The notes under the pieces were generated by a model. The model saw only the letters and a list, made by a program, of their open reading frames with translations, did not search any database and was not told the DNA's origin. Shown piece by piece: positions 24,667 through 33,288 of a stretch of 52,895 nt of DNA. The DNA lies in the NCBI GenBank assembly GCA_904419955.1, contig CAJFTO010000017.1, forward strand, positions 1-52,895, read 5' to 3'. Every line of letters starts with the position of its first letter. The stretch's first letter is position 1. The DNA comes from Candidatus Roslinia caecavium. GTDB taxonomy: Bacteria > Bacillota > Clostridia > Monoglobales > Monoglobaceae. The translations under genes and the position numbers were made by a program.

Positions 24667-25425
24667 ATGAAACTTAAGGTATTGTTTGAGCTTGCGGCGA
24701 ACGATTTTAGGGCTAAATACGCCGGATCCGTTTTGGGCGGCGTGTGGGCGTTTATTTCCCCTGTAGTCATGGTCCTCATATACTGGTTTGTATTCGCGTT
24801 CGCGGTCGGGACCAACGCCGCCTCGGACGCGCCGTATATACTCTGGCTGACCTCTGGGATCGCGCCCTACCTCTATTTCGCGGAGGCGTTTCAGGCGGAG
24901 ACGACCGCGCTTACGGATTATTCGTATCTATGCAAGAAAATGAAGTTCGACCCCGCCGCTCTTCCGGCGGTGAGACTTATATCGAGCGGTTTTTCGCATG
25001 TATTCTTTATAGCGCTGGTATTTTTAACTGCGGCTCTCTGCGGCGTCTTTAGCGAGATCAAGCCGCTTACGCTGATATATTTTATTATATGCGAAATCTG
25101 CCTGTGCGCGGCGCTCGGGTATCTTACCTCTATTATAAACGCGTATTTTAAGGATATTTCCAGCGCGGTCTCGGTGGCGCTGCTTTTGGGGTATTGGGTA
25201 ACTCCGCTGTTTTGGGATATATCGACTCCCGGCGCGGCGGGGATGATTTTTAAGCTGAATCCCATGACCTATATAGTCTACGGCTTTCGAGAAGCGTTCG
25301 GCTGCGGTTCTGGAGTGATCGGTCTCGGCTATACGGCGTTTTTCTGGGCTCTGACGGCCGCGATGGGAGCGACTGCGCTCTTGCTCTGGAGACGGCTGCG
25401 CGGCGGTATCCCCGACGTGGTATGA
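24667..25425 (+). CDS. ABC-2 type permease (polysaccharide/teichoic acid export type)
   Basis: 252 residues with about six membrane spans. It is similar in layout to Wzm/TagG permeases: cytosolic N-terminal amphipathic segment (ELAANDFRAKYAGSVLG), WAFISPVVMVLIYWFVFAF as the first span, a conserved loop (YLCKKMKFDPAALP) and the C-terminal NPMTYIVYGFREA motif just before the last spans. These proteins move lipid-linked glycans outward with a separate ATPase. No ATPase (Wzt/TagH type) gene is beside it in the window, so the partner must be encoded elsewhere. It is 52 bases after galU, which would supply UDP-glucose. Confidence 0.88.
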   Translation: MKLKVLFELAANDFRAKYAGSVLGGVWAFISPVVMVLIYWFVFAFAVGTNAASDAPYILWLTSGIAPYLYFAEAFQAETTALTDYSYLCKKMKFDPAALPAVRLISSGFSHVFFIALVFLTAALCGVFSEIKPLTLIYFIICEICLCAALGYLTSIINAYFKDISSAVSVALLLGYWVTPLFWDISTPGAAGMIFKLNPMTYIVYGFREAFGCGSGVIGLGYTAFFWALTAAMGATALLLWRRLRGGIPDVV

Positions 25426-25779
25426 TCTAAGGACGCTTAGTCTTAGCGAGAAAATTATGGGGTATAACCTCGCGGATAACGATCGAACGTATAAATAAAA
25501 CGCGTAAAGATCTTCGCGCGCAGTACGTAATACGCGCAAATTCATAAATATAATTGGGAACAATAAAAGACTCGCGGACTGAAAATCATGCTCCGGAGTC
25601 TTTTTATCATTATCATAACGCGGGCGCTTTAACGTTTAGAAGGAGGAAATCCGCGGCTTTGAATATCGGCCGCGTAAACGGCGGGGCCGCTATGCGAACG
25701 CCGTATAAGCAAATGTAAGTAAAAAGTAATATGTATCATTATCCGTTAAAGGTTCGCGCTGAACAATGTCTTAAAAATA
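25426..25779. other. Intergenic region after the ABC permease
   Basis: 354 bases with no gene. It holds the terminator at 25565-25606 and the 19-base sequence TATCGGCCGCGTAAACGGC (25664-25682), which recurs exactly at 26261-26279 on the other side of spoVG. An AAGGAGG near 25640 is not followed by a convincing reading frame. Confidence 0.5.
25565..25606 (+). terminator. Terminator after the ttcA-galU-permease genes
   Basis: AAAGACTC (25566-25573) pairs with GAGTCTTT (25596-25603), followed by more T residues. Confidence 0.7.
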
Positions 25780-26061
25780 TTATTCATATACAAAGGATTC
25801 TTCATGAAGAAGCGCTTCCTGATATTTCTCGATAATCTTTTCGTTGAGCAGAGCGCGCAGCTCGGACTTGATCGGGTGCGCTATATCTTTGAACTCGCCC
25901 TCCGGAGTTCTTCTGCTCGGCATCGCTATAAATAATTTATCATGGCCGTCTATGACCTTGATATCGTGAACTACGAAACAATCGTCGAAGGTAACGGAAA
26001 CGATCGCCTTCATTCTCCCGTCCGAGTTTATTTTTCTGACCCTGATATCTGTTATTTCCAT
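25780..26061 (-). CDS. spoVG: SpoVG, RNA/DNA-binding regulator
   Basis: 93 residues, typical SpoVG length. It starts [11 protein letters not shown] and contains the family signatures [17 protein letters not shown] and [20 protein letters not shown], then the helix in which the central nucleic-acid-binding basic residues lie ([20 protein letters not shown]). SpoVG affects sporulation, division and surface-polymer genes in Bacillota by binding RNA and DNA. A GGCGGTG ribosome site lies 5 bases before the ATG. It is divergent from murC and not in the common purR-yabJ-spoVG-glmU order. The acidic tail HEESFVYE is short. Confidence 0.97.
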   Translation of the reverse strand: MEITDIRVRKINSDGRMKAIVSVTFDDCFVVHDIKVIDGHDKLFIAMPSRRTPEGEFKDIAHPIKSELRALLNEKIIEKYQEALLHEESFVYE

Positions 26062-26209
26062 CAGTACACCGCCTTTCCGGGAACATCCCTAAAGTATATA
26101 TTTTTCTAAATTTTAGGCCGCGCGTCTTGAAAATCCTGTATATTTATAGTATACTTAAAACATAACAATATAAAATATTATCACGCTTCGCGATATATAA
26201 CAATTCAGA

Positions 26210-26336
26210 GTAATCGGTATTTCATAAGCGGAGGAGAGCGTTTTTGTTTTGAAAACTTTTTATCGGCCGCGTAAACGGCTTAAAGTCTCGGCCAAAATCG
26301 CGTTTAGATTCGCCTCCGTATCTTTAAAGACCGATA
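26210..26336 (+). promoter_or_regulatory. Paired segments in the murC upstream region
   Basis: ATCGGT (26213-26218) can pair with ACCGAT (26330-26335), CGGAGG (26229-26234) with CCTCCG (26313-26318), and GGCCG with CGGCC inside, in correct nesting. A structured leader is possible, but each helix is short and no promoter is identified. The whole 352-base spoVG-murC gap holds no gene. Confidence 0.3.
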
Positions 26337-26413
26337 CCCGATCTTAAAGACGCGGCTGTTTTTCGCCCGATATGAGCGAGCGTATATAATCAACACGAAA
26401 GAAGGTTTATGCT

Positions 26414-27793
26414 ATGAGTAAATTTTCGATTTCCGATCTACCGGTCGGTTCCACTGTTCATATGATAGGAATAGGCGGTATCAGTATGAGCGCTTTAGCT
26501 GAGATTTTGATAAATTTTGGCTATAAAGTAACGGGCAGTGATGTCAGAGATTCAAATCTCATAGAAAGGCTCAGGAAAAACGGAGCCCAAATATACATTG
26601 GTCAAAGCGCGGACAATATAGATTCCCCGGATCTGGTCTGTTATACCGCGGCTATATCCGAGACGAACCCGGAGCTTGTAAAGGCCAGGACGCTCGGCGT
26701 TCCCGTAATAGAAAGAGCCGAACTGCTCGGAGCCGTTATGAAAAAGTATAAATATCCGATCGCGGTAGCGGGTACCCACGGGAAAACGACGACCACCTCG
26801 ATGATGGCTCTCGTCCTGTTGGCCGCTCAAAAGAATCCTACCATACTCGTCGGCGGCGAGCTTAACCAGATAAACGGCAACTACTATATCGGAGGCGGAG
26901 AATATCTGCCTTTCGAGGCCTGCGAGTATGTTGAAAGTTTCCTGCATTTCGAACCATTCGTATCAATTATAACAAACGTCGAAGAAGACCATATGGATTT
27001 CTTCAAAGACCTTAATCATATTATATCATCTTTTGGTAAATTTGCAAGGCTTACCGATAAAAATGGGTGCATTATTGTTTGTTTTGACGAAGAAAATGCT
27101 ATGAAAGTTGTGCAAAATGTAGATAGAAAGATTATTGGTTATGCGATAAACAATAAGAATGCGGATTATATTGCTGAGAATATCGAGATCGACGCGTACG
27201 ACAGGCCGGCGTTCGACGTGTATCATAACGGGGAATTTTTGGTATCTATCAAACTGTCGGTCGGCGGCGAGCATAATATATTAAACGCCCTCGCGGTCGC
27301 GGCCGCGGCGGATTTCTTCGGAATAGACCCGGCGGCTATAAAGGAAGGGCTTGAGGAATTCGTCGGCGCGAAGCGGAGATTCGAGAAACTCGGCTCGTTT
27401 AACGGGGTGGACGTAGTGGACGACTACGCGCATCATCCGACCGAGATAAAGAAGACGATAGAGACCGCGAAGAAAATGCCTTATAAAAACGTATGGGTGG
27501 CGTTCCAGCCGCACACGTATTCGAGGACGGAGGCGTTTTTGGAGAACTTCGCCGAAGCCCTTAAACTTGCGGACAAGGTCATGATAACCGACGTCTACGC
27601 GGCGCGCGAGAAATACAACGGCAGAGTGCACGCCTGCGACCTTGCGGCGCTGATACCCGGATCGGTGTATATGAACGACATGAAAGCGATGGAGAGATAC
27701 ATCAGACAAAACGCCCAGCCCGGCGATCTGGTCATCTCAATGGGCGCGGGAAGCATAACCGAGCTGGGACACGCTCTGGTCGACGACGAGTAG
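26414..27793 (+). CDS. murC: UDP-N-acetylmuramate-L-alanine ligase
   Basis: 459 residues, full length. It adds the first amino acid (L-Ala) to UDP-MurNAc in peptidoglycan synthesis, using ATP. Markers: N-terminal Rossmann segment MIGIGGISMSALAEIL (17-32), P-loop AGTHGKTTTTS (119-129), EACEYVESFLHF (carbamylated-lysine region of the family) with NVEEDHMDFF, and C-terminal VDDYAHHPTEI and AFQPHTYSRT. GAAGG lies 8 bases before the ATG. It is a single-gene unit ended by a strong terminator. Codon use between about 26940 and 27180 is more AT-rich than the rest of the gene, without any break in the frame. Confidence 0.97.
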   Translation: MSKFSISDLPVGSTVHMIGIGGISMSALAEILINFGYKVTGSDVRDSNLIERLRKNGAQIYIGQSADNIDSPDLVCYTAAISETNPELVKARTLGVPVIERAELLGAVMKKYKYPIAVAGTHGKTTTTSMMALVLLAAQKNPTILVGGELNQINGNYYIGGGEYLPFEACEYVESFLHFEPFVSIITNVEEDHMDFFKDLNHIISSFGKFARLTDKNGCIIVCFDEENAMKVVQNVDRKIIGYAINNKNADYIAENIEIDAYDRPAFDVYHNGEFLVSIKLSVGGEHNILNALAVAAAADFFGIDPAAIKEGLEEFVGAKRRFEKLGSFNGVDVVDDYAHHPTEIKKTIETAKKMPYKNVWVAFQPHTYSRTEAFLENFAEALKLADKVMITDVYAAREKYNGRVHACDLAALIPGSVYMNDMKAMERYIRQNAQPGDLVISMGAGSITELGHALVDDE

Positions 27794-27833
27794 ATATATT
27801 AATTTTATTCAACGCCTAATATAAAACGTAAGC

Positions 27834-27876
27834 AAGCTCCCGGCGGACTTGAGATCCGCCGGGGCTTTTTTATTTC
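27834..27876 (+). terminator. Terminator of murC
   Basis: AAGCTCCCGGCGGA (27834-27847) pairs with TCCGCCGGGGCTT, followed by TTTTTATTT. The stem is long and GC-rich. Confidence 0.9.
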
Positions 27877-27895
27877 AAAAACGGGCGGCGCGCAA

Positions 27896-27924
27896 TTGCC
27901 AAATATGCAAAAGAGCGCTATAAT
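27896..27924 (+). promoter_or_regulatory. Sigma-A promoter of the Ig-domain protein
   Basis: TTGCCA (27896-27901), a 17-base spacer and TATAAT (27919-27924). The following 140 bases before the start codon are AT-rich and hold no other feature. Confidence 0.6.
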
Positions 27925-28066
27925 GAAAACAGTTAAAACTTTTTTATTAAATATAATATAAATTCGGCAATAAATACCGCTATCTTTGCCGGATAATATT
28001 GTATTGGTATTAATTAATCTAATGGTTAAGTCACTATACGCTAATATTATTTGGGAGGGATACTAA

Positions 28067-29149
28067 ATGAAAGTCAGGGAAATATGCAAAGTTTTATTTT
28101 TTATAGTTTTATCTATGTGCTTAAGCACAACAACTTTTGCTCATTCGGGACGAACGGATGCAAACGGAGGTCATTATAACAGAAAGACCGGAGAATATCA
28201 CTATCATAACGGAGGCGGCTCGTCGTCGAGTTCATCATTTGGTTCCTCATCGGGATATAACGCCCCTAAAACCGTATACGCGACCGACGTTGAAGTTTCA
28301 AATATGCCGACAAACCTAAACGTTGGCGAAAGCACGCGGCTCGAAGGCTCCGTATATCCGTCAAACGCCGACGATCAGGACATATCTTGGGAATCCAGCA
28401 ACACCCAAGTCGCTACGGTCGATTCAAATGGAAACCTAAGAGCGGTAGGCGTCGGCTCCGCTGTAATAACCGCAGAAACATCTAACGGAATAACAGCTGA
28501 GTATGAAATAAACATTAGTGAAGTAGCCGCGCAAGCCATTTCAATTGCAGGCAAGACTCCAAATATTCAAATCGGTAATAACACTCAATTATCGGTAGTT
28601 TTTGTTCCAGAAAATACTACTTTCAAAAATATAGAGTGGCGATCGGATAACGAAAACATTGTTTCCGTAGATCAAACAGGTAAGCTATCGGCGCTTAATA
28701 TAGGTAAGACAACAGTATCGGCAATACACGATGAATTAGTAGACTCGTTTGAAATAGAAGTTACGCCTATCAATGCAAAAAGTATAGAAATATCATGTAT
28801 TAATAAAGATACAAATGAAAAATACGAGCAACTGCGTTTTGAAGTAGGATCGTCTGTTTCATTAGACGCTATTGTTTCACCTGATAATACGACCGATAAA
28901 ACCGTTCAGTGGACCGTAAACGATCCTGAAATCGCAGAGATAGATGCAAACGGTATTTTAACTGGTCGATCAAGAGGAACTATAACAGTTATCGCCTCAA
29001 CATCAAATGGAATTACCGACGAAATCGAAGTTGAGTTTTATGCGCCATACTATATAATGTATTTTATTATAGCATTAGCAATTGTTACCATAATAGTAGT
29101 CATAATAAAATTTTTTAAAAAGAAAACCACCGGTGAGCCGCACGCTTAA
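28067..29149 (+). CDS. Membrane-anchored surface protein: YHYH motif plus three Big_2 Ig-like domains
   Basis: 360 residues, GGGAGG 7 bases before the ATG. A Sec signal peptide (1-25, ending TTTFA) precedes HSGRTDANGGH and RKTGEYHYHNGG (26-50), a His-rich motif known from bacterial surface proteins. A Ser/Gly linker (51-66) leads to three Big_2-type Ig-like domains (about 71-152, 155-233, 237-325), each with the 'LNVGES.RL...P.NA....WESSN..VATVDSNG.L.AVG.G.A.ITA' pattern. The C-terminus has one membrane helix (about 328-350) and basic residues (KFFKKK), giving an outside-facing protein. Signal-peptide cleavage after Ala25 would leave His26 as the N-terminus. Function is unknown; adhesion or metal binding are possible. 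Confidence 0.87.
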   Translation: MKVREICKVLFFIVLSMCLSTTTFAHSGRTDANGGHYNRKTGEYHYHNGGGSSSSSSFGSSSGYNAPKTVYATDVEVSNMPTNLNVGESTRLEGSVYPSNADDQDISWESSNTQVATVDSNGNLRAVGVGSAVITAETSNGITAEYEINISEVAAQAISIAGKTPNIQIGNNTQLSVVFVPENTTFKNIEWRSDNENIVSVDQTGKLSALNIGKTTVSAIHDELVDSFEIEVTPINAKSIEISCINKDTNEKYEQLRFEVGSSVSLDAIVSPDNTTDKTVQWTVNDPEIAEIDANGILTGRSRGTITVIASTSNGITDEIEVEFYAPYYIMYFIIALAIVTIIVVIIKFFKKKTTGEPHA

Positions 29150-29280
29150 TTTTTCATTTTATACCTTATGAAAGCTTTTAAGCTCATGGCTCTATACTCT
29201 GAAAATACGCATTATGCAGAAAAAATTTAAAATAACTTAAGCGAGCGGGATTTTATTTAAAAATCGGTCGGATAACGGTA

Positions 29281-29309
29281 TTGACAAATGAGATAAGTAT
29301 ATATATAAT
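29281..29309 (+). promoter_or_regulatory. Sigma-A promoter of the K+ uptake genes
   Basis: TTGACA (29281-29286), a 17-base spacer and TATAAT (29304-29309): consensus at both hexamers. The leader is about 60 nt, too short for a c-di-AMP riboswitch. Confidence 0.8.
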
Positions 29310-29378
29310 ACCTCTGTATTTATACGCTGAAACTTGTAAATAAAAAATTTATTTAAAATTTTTTAGGAGATAATCTTT

Positions 29379-30743
29379 ATGGAATATGACATAGAAATTA
29401 TACGATCGAACAGGAAATTTAAACCTACTCAGACACAGTTGATCGCTTTCAGCTTTTTCGCGATAATCGTGATAGGCGGTCTTCTTCTAACTCTCCCTAT
29501 TTCATCCAGGAGCCGCGAATGGACTCCGCTGCTGGACGCTTTGTTTACGGCGACGAGCGCGACTTGCGTTACCGGTCTTATCGTCCGCGATACATATCTT
29601 CACTGGTCTACCTTCGGGCAAATAGTCATAATCGTGATGATCCAGATAGGCGGACTTGGACTGATGTCCATCATAACCATGTTCTCGGTATTCTTAAAAC
29701 GCCGCATAAGTCTGCACGAGCGCAAGCTCTTGATGCAGTCGGCCGGAAACACCCGTATAAGCGGTATCGTGCAGATGCTAAAACGCATTATAATCGGCAC
29801 GTTTATTTTTGAAGGCTGCGGCGCGGTGATTTTAGCGACCAGATTCTGTCCTATAATGGGACTCGGCGAGGGGATATACAACGCCGTCTTCCACTCGGTC
29901 TCCGCCTTCTGTAACGCCGGCTTCGACTTGATGGGAAAATACGAGGCGTTCTCGTCGCTTACTCATTTCAAAGACGACGTCGTGGTCAACCTCACGATAA
30001 TGGGGCTGATAGTCGTCGGCGGTATCGGCTTTCTGGTTTGGAGCGACGTCGTTCAAAAGCGTCTGCATTTTAGCAAATACTCGCTTCATTCAAAGATCGC
30101 GCTCTGCACGACCGCGCTTCTGCTCGTCTCGTCTACCATACTGTTTATGATATTTGAAAGAGATACGACTATGGCGGGAGCAAGCTTCGGCCAGAGACTG
30201 CTCTACTCGGCGTTTCAAGCCGTAACGCCCAGAACGGCGGGTTTTAACACGATCAGCCAGGCCGATCTGTCCGAAAGCGGCTCGCTGCTTACGACTATCC
30301 TGATGCTTATCGGAGGAAATCCGGGCTCGACCGCCGGAGGTATAAAGACCACAACGCTCGCCGTACTGATAGTTTCCATAGTTTCATCGGCGCGCGGAAA
30401 CTCGTTTGTAACTCTGTTTAAACGCCGCTTTGAGGACGATACGCTAAGACAGGCCGCTTCCGTCGCGACCGTCTACGTCATAGGCGCGACAGCGGCGACG
30501 ATGATAATATGCGCGCTCGAACCGTTCAATATAAAGAACGTTCTCTTCGAGGTCGCTTCGGCCATAGGCACTGTCGGCATAACTCAGGGAATAACTACGG
30601 AGCTTGGACCAATATCGCATATAATACTTATGCTGCTCATGTATTCGGGCCGTATAGGCGGACTGACTCTGATGCTGCTGCTCACCGAAGGCGGAAAACA
30701 GGTTCAGACCCGAAGACCGGCGGAGAAGATACTGATCGGCTAA
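29379..30743 (+). CDS. ktrB: KtrB/TrkH-family potassium channel subunit
   Basis: 454 residues, KtrB length. It is the membrane translocation subunit for K+ (often Na+-coupled). Four M1-P-M2 repeats are visible, each with a selectivity-filter glycine: TSATCVTGL, SAFCNAGF, AVTPRTAGFN and AIGTVGIT. GGNPGSTAGGIKTTT is the family's conserved gating-loop segment after the third repeat. Together with the RCK protein encoded 143 bases downstream it forms a Ktr-type system. AGGAG precedes the ATG. Confidence 0.94.
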   Translation: MEYDIEIIRSNRKFKPTQTQLIAFSFFAIIVIGGLLLTLPISSRSREWTPLLDALFTATSATCVTGLIVRDTYLHWSTFGQIVIIVMIQIGGLGLMSIITMFSVFLKRRISLHERKLLMQSAGNTRISGIVQMLKRIIIGTFIFEGCGAVILATRFCPIMGLGEGIYNAVFHSVSAFCNAGFDLMGKYEAFSSLTHFKDDVVVNLTIMGLIVVGGIGFLVWSDVVQKRLHFSKYSLHSKIALCTTALLLVSSTILFMIFERDTTMAGASFGQRLLYSAFQAVTPRTAGFNTISQADLSESGSLLTTILMLIGGNPGSTAGGIKTTTLAVLIVSIVSSARGNSFVTLFKRRFEDDTLRQAASVATVYVIGATAATMIICALEPFNIKNVLFEVASAIGTVGITQGITTELGPISHIILMLLMYSGRIGGLTLMLLLTEGGKQVQTRRPAEKILIG

Positions 30744-30754
30744 AGTTCGATTAT

Positions 30755-30774
30755 ATCTATACGCGCGTATAGAT
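30755..30774. repeat. Perfect 20-base palindrome between ktrB and ktrA
   Basis: ATCTATACGCGCGTATAGAT is its own reverse complement, 12 bases after the ktrB stop. There is no T tract, so it is not a standard terminator; it may be an operator or an mRNA stability hairpin. Confidence 0.6.
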
Positions 30775-30886
30775 AATTACGTAAATAATATAAAATAACG
30801 AAAATTATCCCGTCTTTGTCGGCTCGCGAACAAAGCCGCGGTTATAAAACAATCAAATCGCGGGCAGAAAGGCTATGTGAATCACT

Positions 30887-31537
30887 ATGAAATCTATTCT
30901 TGTTATAGGCATGGGCCGTCTCGGCCGAAGTTTTGCAATAAAGATGCTCCAGCTTGGCAACGACGTTATGATCGTCGATATGGACGAACAGGTCATCGAT
31001 CACCTCGCCCCTATATTCACCGATTCGCAAATAGGAGACTGCCGCCAGGAAGGCGTGCTTCGCTCTCTCGGAGTAAATAACTTCGACATCTGCCTGGTCG
31101 CGATAGGCGAAAACTTTCAGGCTTCGCTCGAGATAACCTCTCTGCTTAAGGAGCTCGGCGCGCCGTTCGTCATATCGAAGGCTAAGGACGACCGTCAGGC
31201 GAAATTTCTCATGATGATAGGCGCAAACGAAGTCGTCTATCCCGAACGCGAAATAGCCGAGAGACTCGCGATGAGATACAACGCTGAAAATATATTCGAC
31301 TATATCAAGCTGACGAGCGAATACTCTCTCTACGAGATCCCGGTCGTAAAATCCTGGATCGGGAAAAGCATACTCTCCCTCGATATACGCCAAAAATATA
31401 ACGTAAATATCATAGGGATAAAGCACAATAATTCGCTGCGTCCAATGCCCAGTGCGAACTACATCTTTAACCAGGACGACCACGTCGTCGTAATGGGTAA
31501 ATCCAAGGACGTGTTTAAGCTGACGCAGGCCGAATAG
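30887..31537 (+). CDS. ktrA: KtrA/TrkA-family RCK gating subunit
   Basis: 216 residues: an N-terminal RCK domain with a dinucleotide loop GMGRLG (8-13) and VDMDEQ (30-35), and a C-terminal TrkA-C domain (about 135-216; SWIGKSILSLDIRQKYNVNI). RCK rings bind ATP/ADP or NAD(H), and TrkA-C commonly binds c-di-AMP, to gate the KtrB channel. The start has a weak AAAGG 14 bases upstream. An out-of-frame GTG lies between, so initiation strength is uncertain. It follows ktrB on the same strand and is probably co-transcribed. Confidence 0.93.
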   Translation: MKSILVIGMGRLGRSFAIKMLQLGNDVMIVDMDEQVIDHLAPIFTDSQIGDCRQEGVLRSLGVNNFDICLVAIGENFQASLEITSLLKELGAPFVISKAKDDRQAKFLMMIGANEVVYPEREIAERLAMRYNAENIFDYIKLTSEYSLYEIPVVKSWIGKSILSLDIRQKYNVNIIGIKHNNSLRPMPSANYIFNQDDHVVVMGKSKDVFKLTQAE

Positions 31538-31879
31538 ACGCCGCCGGATAAACAGCTCCTCGCCGCCATAGACGCATATTAAAATAAAAATCTTACAAAA
31601 TGCATTATTTTTATGATATTTTATCGGAGTATTGCACAATTTTTACCTATGATTTTTGTATAATAATGTATGTTAATGGTTAAAATAAACAAAAAAATCT
31701 AATACTAAAAAAATGTATGGAATTTTTTCAGCTTTTGTTGTATTATATATATGTTAATTTTGTCTATGGCATACAGACTTGGGTAAATTTATTTATATTA
31801 TCCGTAGTCTTGGCGCTCTTAAACAAAATATATATGTTTGTAAAATAGTAAACAAAATTATATAGGAGGAGTTTTTACA
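31538..31879. other. AT-rich region upstream of the HU gene
   Basis: 342 bases with no gene. A TATAAT lies at 31659-31664 and several further AT-rich hexamers follow, so one or more HU promoters are likely, but no -35 is clear. The sequence is very A/T-rich from about 31560. Confidence 0.5.
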
Positions 31880-32155
31880 ATGAACAAACAGGAACTTATT
31901 GCATCTATGACTGAGAAGACCGGTCTTTCTAAAAAAGATACAGAGGCTTCTTTGGCGGCTTTTATTGAGACGGTTGAAGAGACATTATCTAAGGGCGACA
32001 AGATCCAGCTTGTTGGTTTCGGCAGCTTTGAGATAAGAGACAGAGCTGCAAGAACGGGCAAAAATCCTTTGACGGGCGAAGAGATGAATATCCCCGCAGC
32101 TAAGGTTCCCGCATTCAAACCAGGCAAAGCTTTAAAAGAGAAAGTGAATAAATAA
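31880..32155 (+). CDS. hup: HU-family DNA-binding protein
   Basis: 91 residues, the exact HU length. It bends and compacts DNA as a dimer. Visible: dimerisation helices (MNKQELIASMTEKTGLSKKD), GFGSFEIRDRAARTGKNPLT with the beta-arm that grips the minor groove, and Pro in the arm tip region (IPAAKVPAFKPGKALK). AGGAGG lies 10 bases before the ATG and a terminator follows directly. Codon use is biased to major codons, as expected for a highly expressed protein. Confidence 0.97.
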   Translation: MNKQELIASMTEKTGLSKKDTEASLAAFIETVEETLSKGDKIQLVGFGSFEIRDRAARTGKNPLTGEEMNIPAAKVPAFKPGKALKEKVNK

Positions 32156-32174
32156 TTATAACTTTAAATAATTT

Positions 32175-32199
32175 AAAGGCGCCAAATAGCGCCTTTTTA
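32175..32199 (+). terminator. Terminator of the HU gene
   Basis: AAAGGCGC (32175-32182) pairs with GCGCCTTT (32189-32196), then TTATTTTG. Confidence 0.9.
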
Positions 32200-32247
32200 T
32201 TTTGTTTACATAATGAATCTTCTTATAAATAATCGATTTTAAAAAGT

Positions 32248-32284
32248 AAAATGACACGGCAGATAAAACAAACCGTGTCATTTT
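32248..32284. terminator. Bidirectional hairpin terminator
   Basis: AAAATGACACGG (32248-32259) and CCGTGTCATTTT (32273-32284) form a perfect 12-pair stem. T runs appear in both directions, so it can stop transcription from HU and from fabZ. Confidence 0.75.
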
Positions 32285-32517
32285 CGCATGATTTAATATT
32301 TTAAGGCTTTGAGAAAATGTAGCCCTTGCTACCTATTATAATAAACGGTCCGAACGCCGTCTATCGACTCTAAATACCGTACGCGCATGCGTCTCTCTAG
32401 CGCCAAGTTCTCCGAATACGCCGCAAATGCGTTATTCTAAGTTAGACCGCGCTTATTTATCGCCTTTATAACAGCCGTGCGCGCGCCGTTAGAATTTCCG
32501 CGCGCCAGCGCAATCTA

Positions 32518-32949
32518 TCAATTATCGACTATGGCGAATGAAATCTCGCCTTTCGCCGCAATATCGTCGCCCACATAAGCGCAGACGTCCGCCTTGCCCA
32601 TGACCGAACGGAACTTTGTCAGCTCGACCTCGAGTCTTAGGGTGTCGCCCGGCGTCACCTGACGCTTAAACTTGAAGTTGTTTATCCCGGTAAATACCGC
32701 TATCTTTCCTTTAAACTCAGGCTTTTGAAGTATGACGAAAGCGCCCGTCTGAGCGAGAGCCTCCGCGATCAAAACTCCCGGCATTATAGGTCTTCCCGGA
32801 AAATGCCCCTGAAAAAACGGCTCGTTCATGGTCACGTTCTTTATTCCAACGGCTCTTTTGCCCTCTTCAAACTCAACTATCTTATCTATCAATAGGAACG
32901 GATACCTATGAGGTATTACTTCCATTATCTGCCGTGCGTCAAACTCCAT
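32518..32949 (-). CDS. fabZ: 3-hydroxyacyl-[acyl-carrier-protein] dehydratase FabZ
   Basis: 143 residues, full length for FabZ. It dehydrates 3-hydroxyacyl-ACP in type II fatty-acid synthesis. Markers: [12 protein letters not shown] (12-23), catalytic His49 in [16 protein letters not shown] and Glu63 in EALAQTGA. The start at 32949 has GGAGG 7 bases upstream; the frame is open further to 32994, without a ribosome site. No other fatty-acid gene is adjacent, which is unusual since clostridial fabZ normally lies within a fab cluster; it may be a stand-alone copy. Confidence 0.95.
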   Translation of the reverse strand: MEFDARQIMEVIPHRYPFLLIDKIVEFEEGKRAVGIKNVTMNEPFFQGHFPGRPIMPGVLIAEALAQTGAFVILQKPEFKGKIAVFTGINNFKFKRQVTPGDTLRLEVELTKFRSVMGKADVCAYVGDDIAAKGEISFAIVDN

Positions 32950-33085
32950 TTTACGTCCTCCGTTTTTTTCGGTTATAATAAAATTAAATATCAATTAATT
33001 TTCCAGTCATTTTAGTTTACCATAACATTACAGTAATTGCAAGAGGAATAACAATAAAATTTTTGAAAAAATTTTTCAAAAAGTG

Positions 33086-33114
33086 TTGACAAAATGTTTT
33101 ATTCGTGGTATCAT
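33086..33114 (+). promoter_or_regulatory. Sigma-A promoter of tRNA-Tyr
   Basis: TTGACA (33086-33091), a 17-base spacer and TATCAT (33109-33114), 56 bases before the mature 5' end. Confidence 0.75.
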
Positions 33115-33169
33115 ATTCAAGTCGTTGCGATTTGACTATAAAAATCGTCGCTTCCTAAGAATTTAATAC

Positions 33170-33254
33170 GGAGGGGTTCCCGAGTGGCCAAAGGGGGCAG
33201 ACTGTAAATCTGTTGCATCTTGCTTCGATGGTTCGAATCCATCTCCCTCCACCA
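33170..33254 (+). tRNA. tRNA-Tyr (anticodon GTA)
   Basis: 85 nt with an encoded CCA. The acceptor is GGAGGGG/TCCCTCC and the anticodon loop in AGACTGTAAATCT gives GTA. The long variable arm (TTGCATCTTGCTTCGA region) identifies a bacterial class II tyrosine tRNA, and the T loop is TTCGAAT. Confidence 0.97.
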
Positions 33255-33288
33255 AAAGCGATCGCTTTAAGCGGTCGCTTTTTCTTTT
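33255..33288 (+). terminator. Terminator of tRNA-Tyr
   Basis: AAAGCGATCGC (33255-33265) pairs with GCGGTCGCTTT (33271-33281), followed by TTCTTTT. Confidence 0.85.

Larger units (their letters stand above)
32156..32517. other. Intergenic region between HU and fabZ
   Basis: 362 bases without a gene between convergent genes. It holds the HU terminator (32175-32199) and a second hairpin at 32248-32284. The stretch 32290-32517 shows nothing I can name. Confidence 0.5.

Noticed and set aside
26940..27180. Possible foreign insertion in murC because of a more AT-rich stretch
   Set aside because: The frame is continuous and the encoded MurC motifs on both sides are correctly spaced; local codon choice is a sufficient explanation.
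29310..29378. c-di-AMP (ydaO) riboswitch upstream of ktrB
   Set aside because: The leader after the consensus promoter is about 60 nt, too short for that aptamer.
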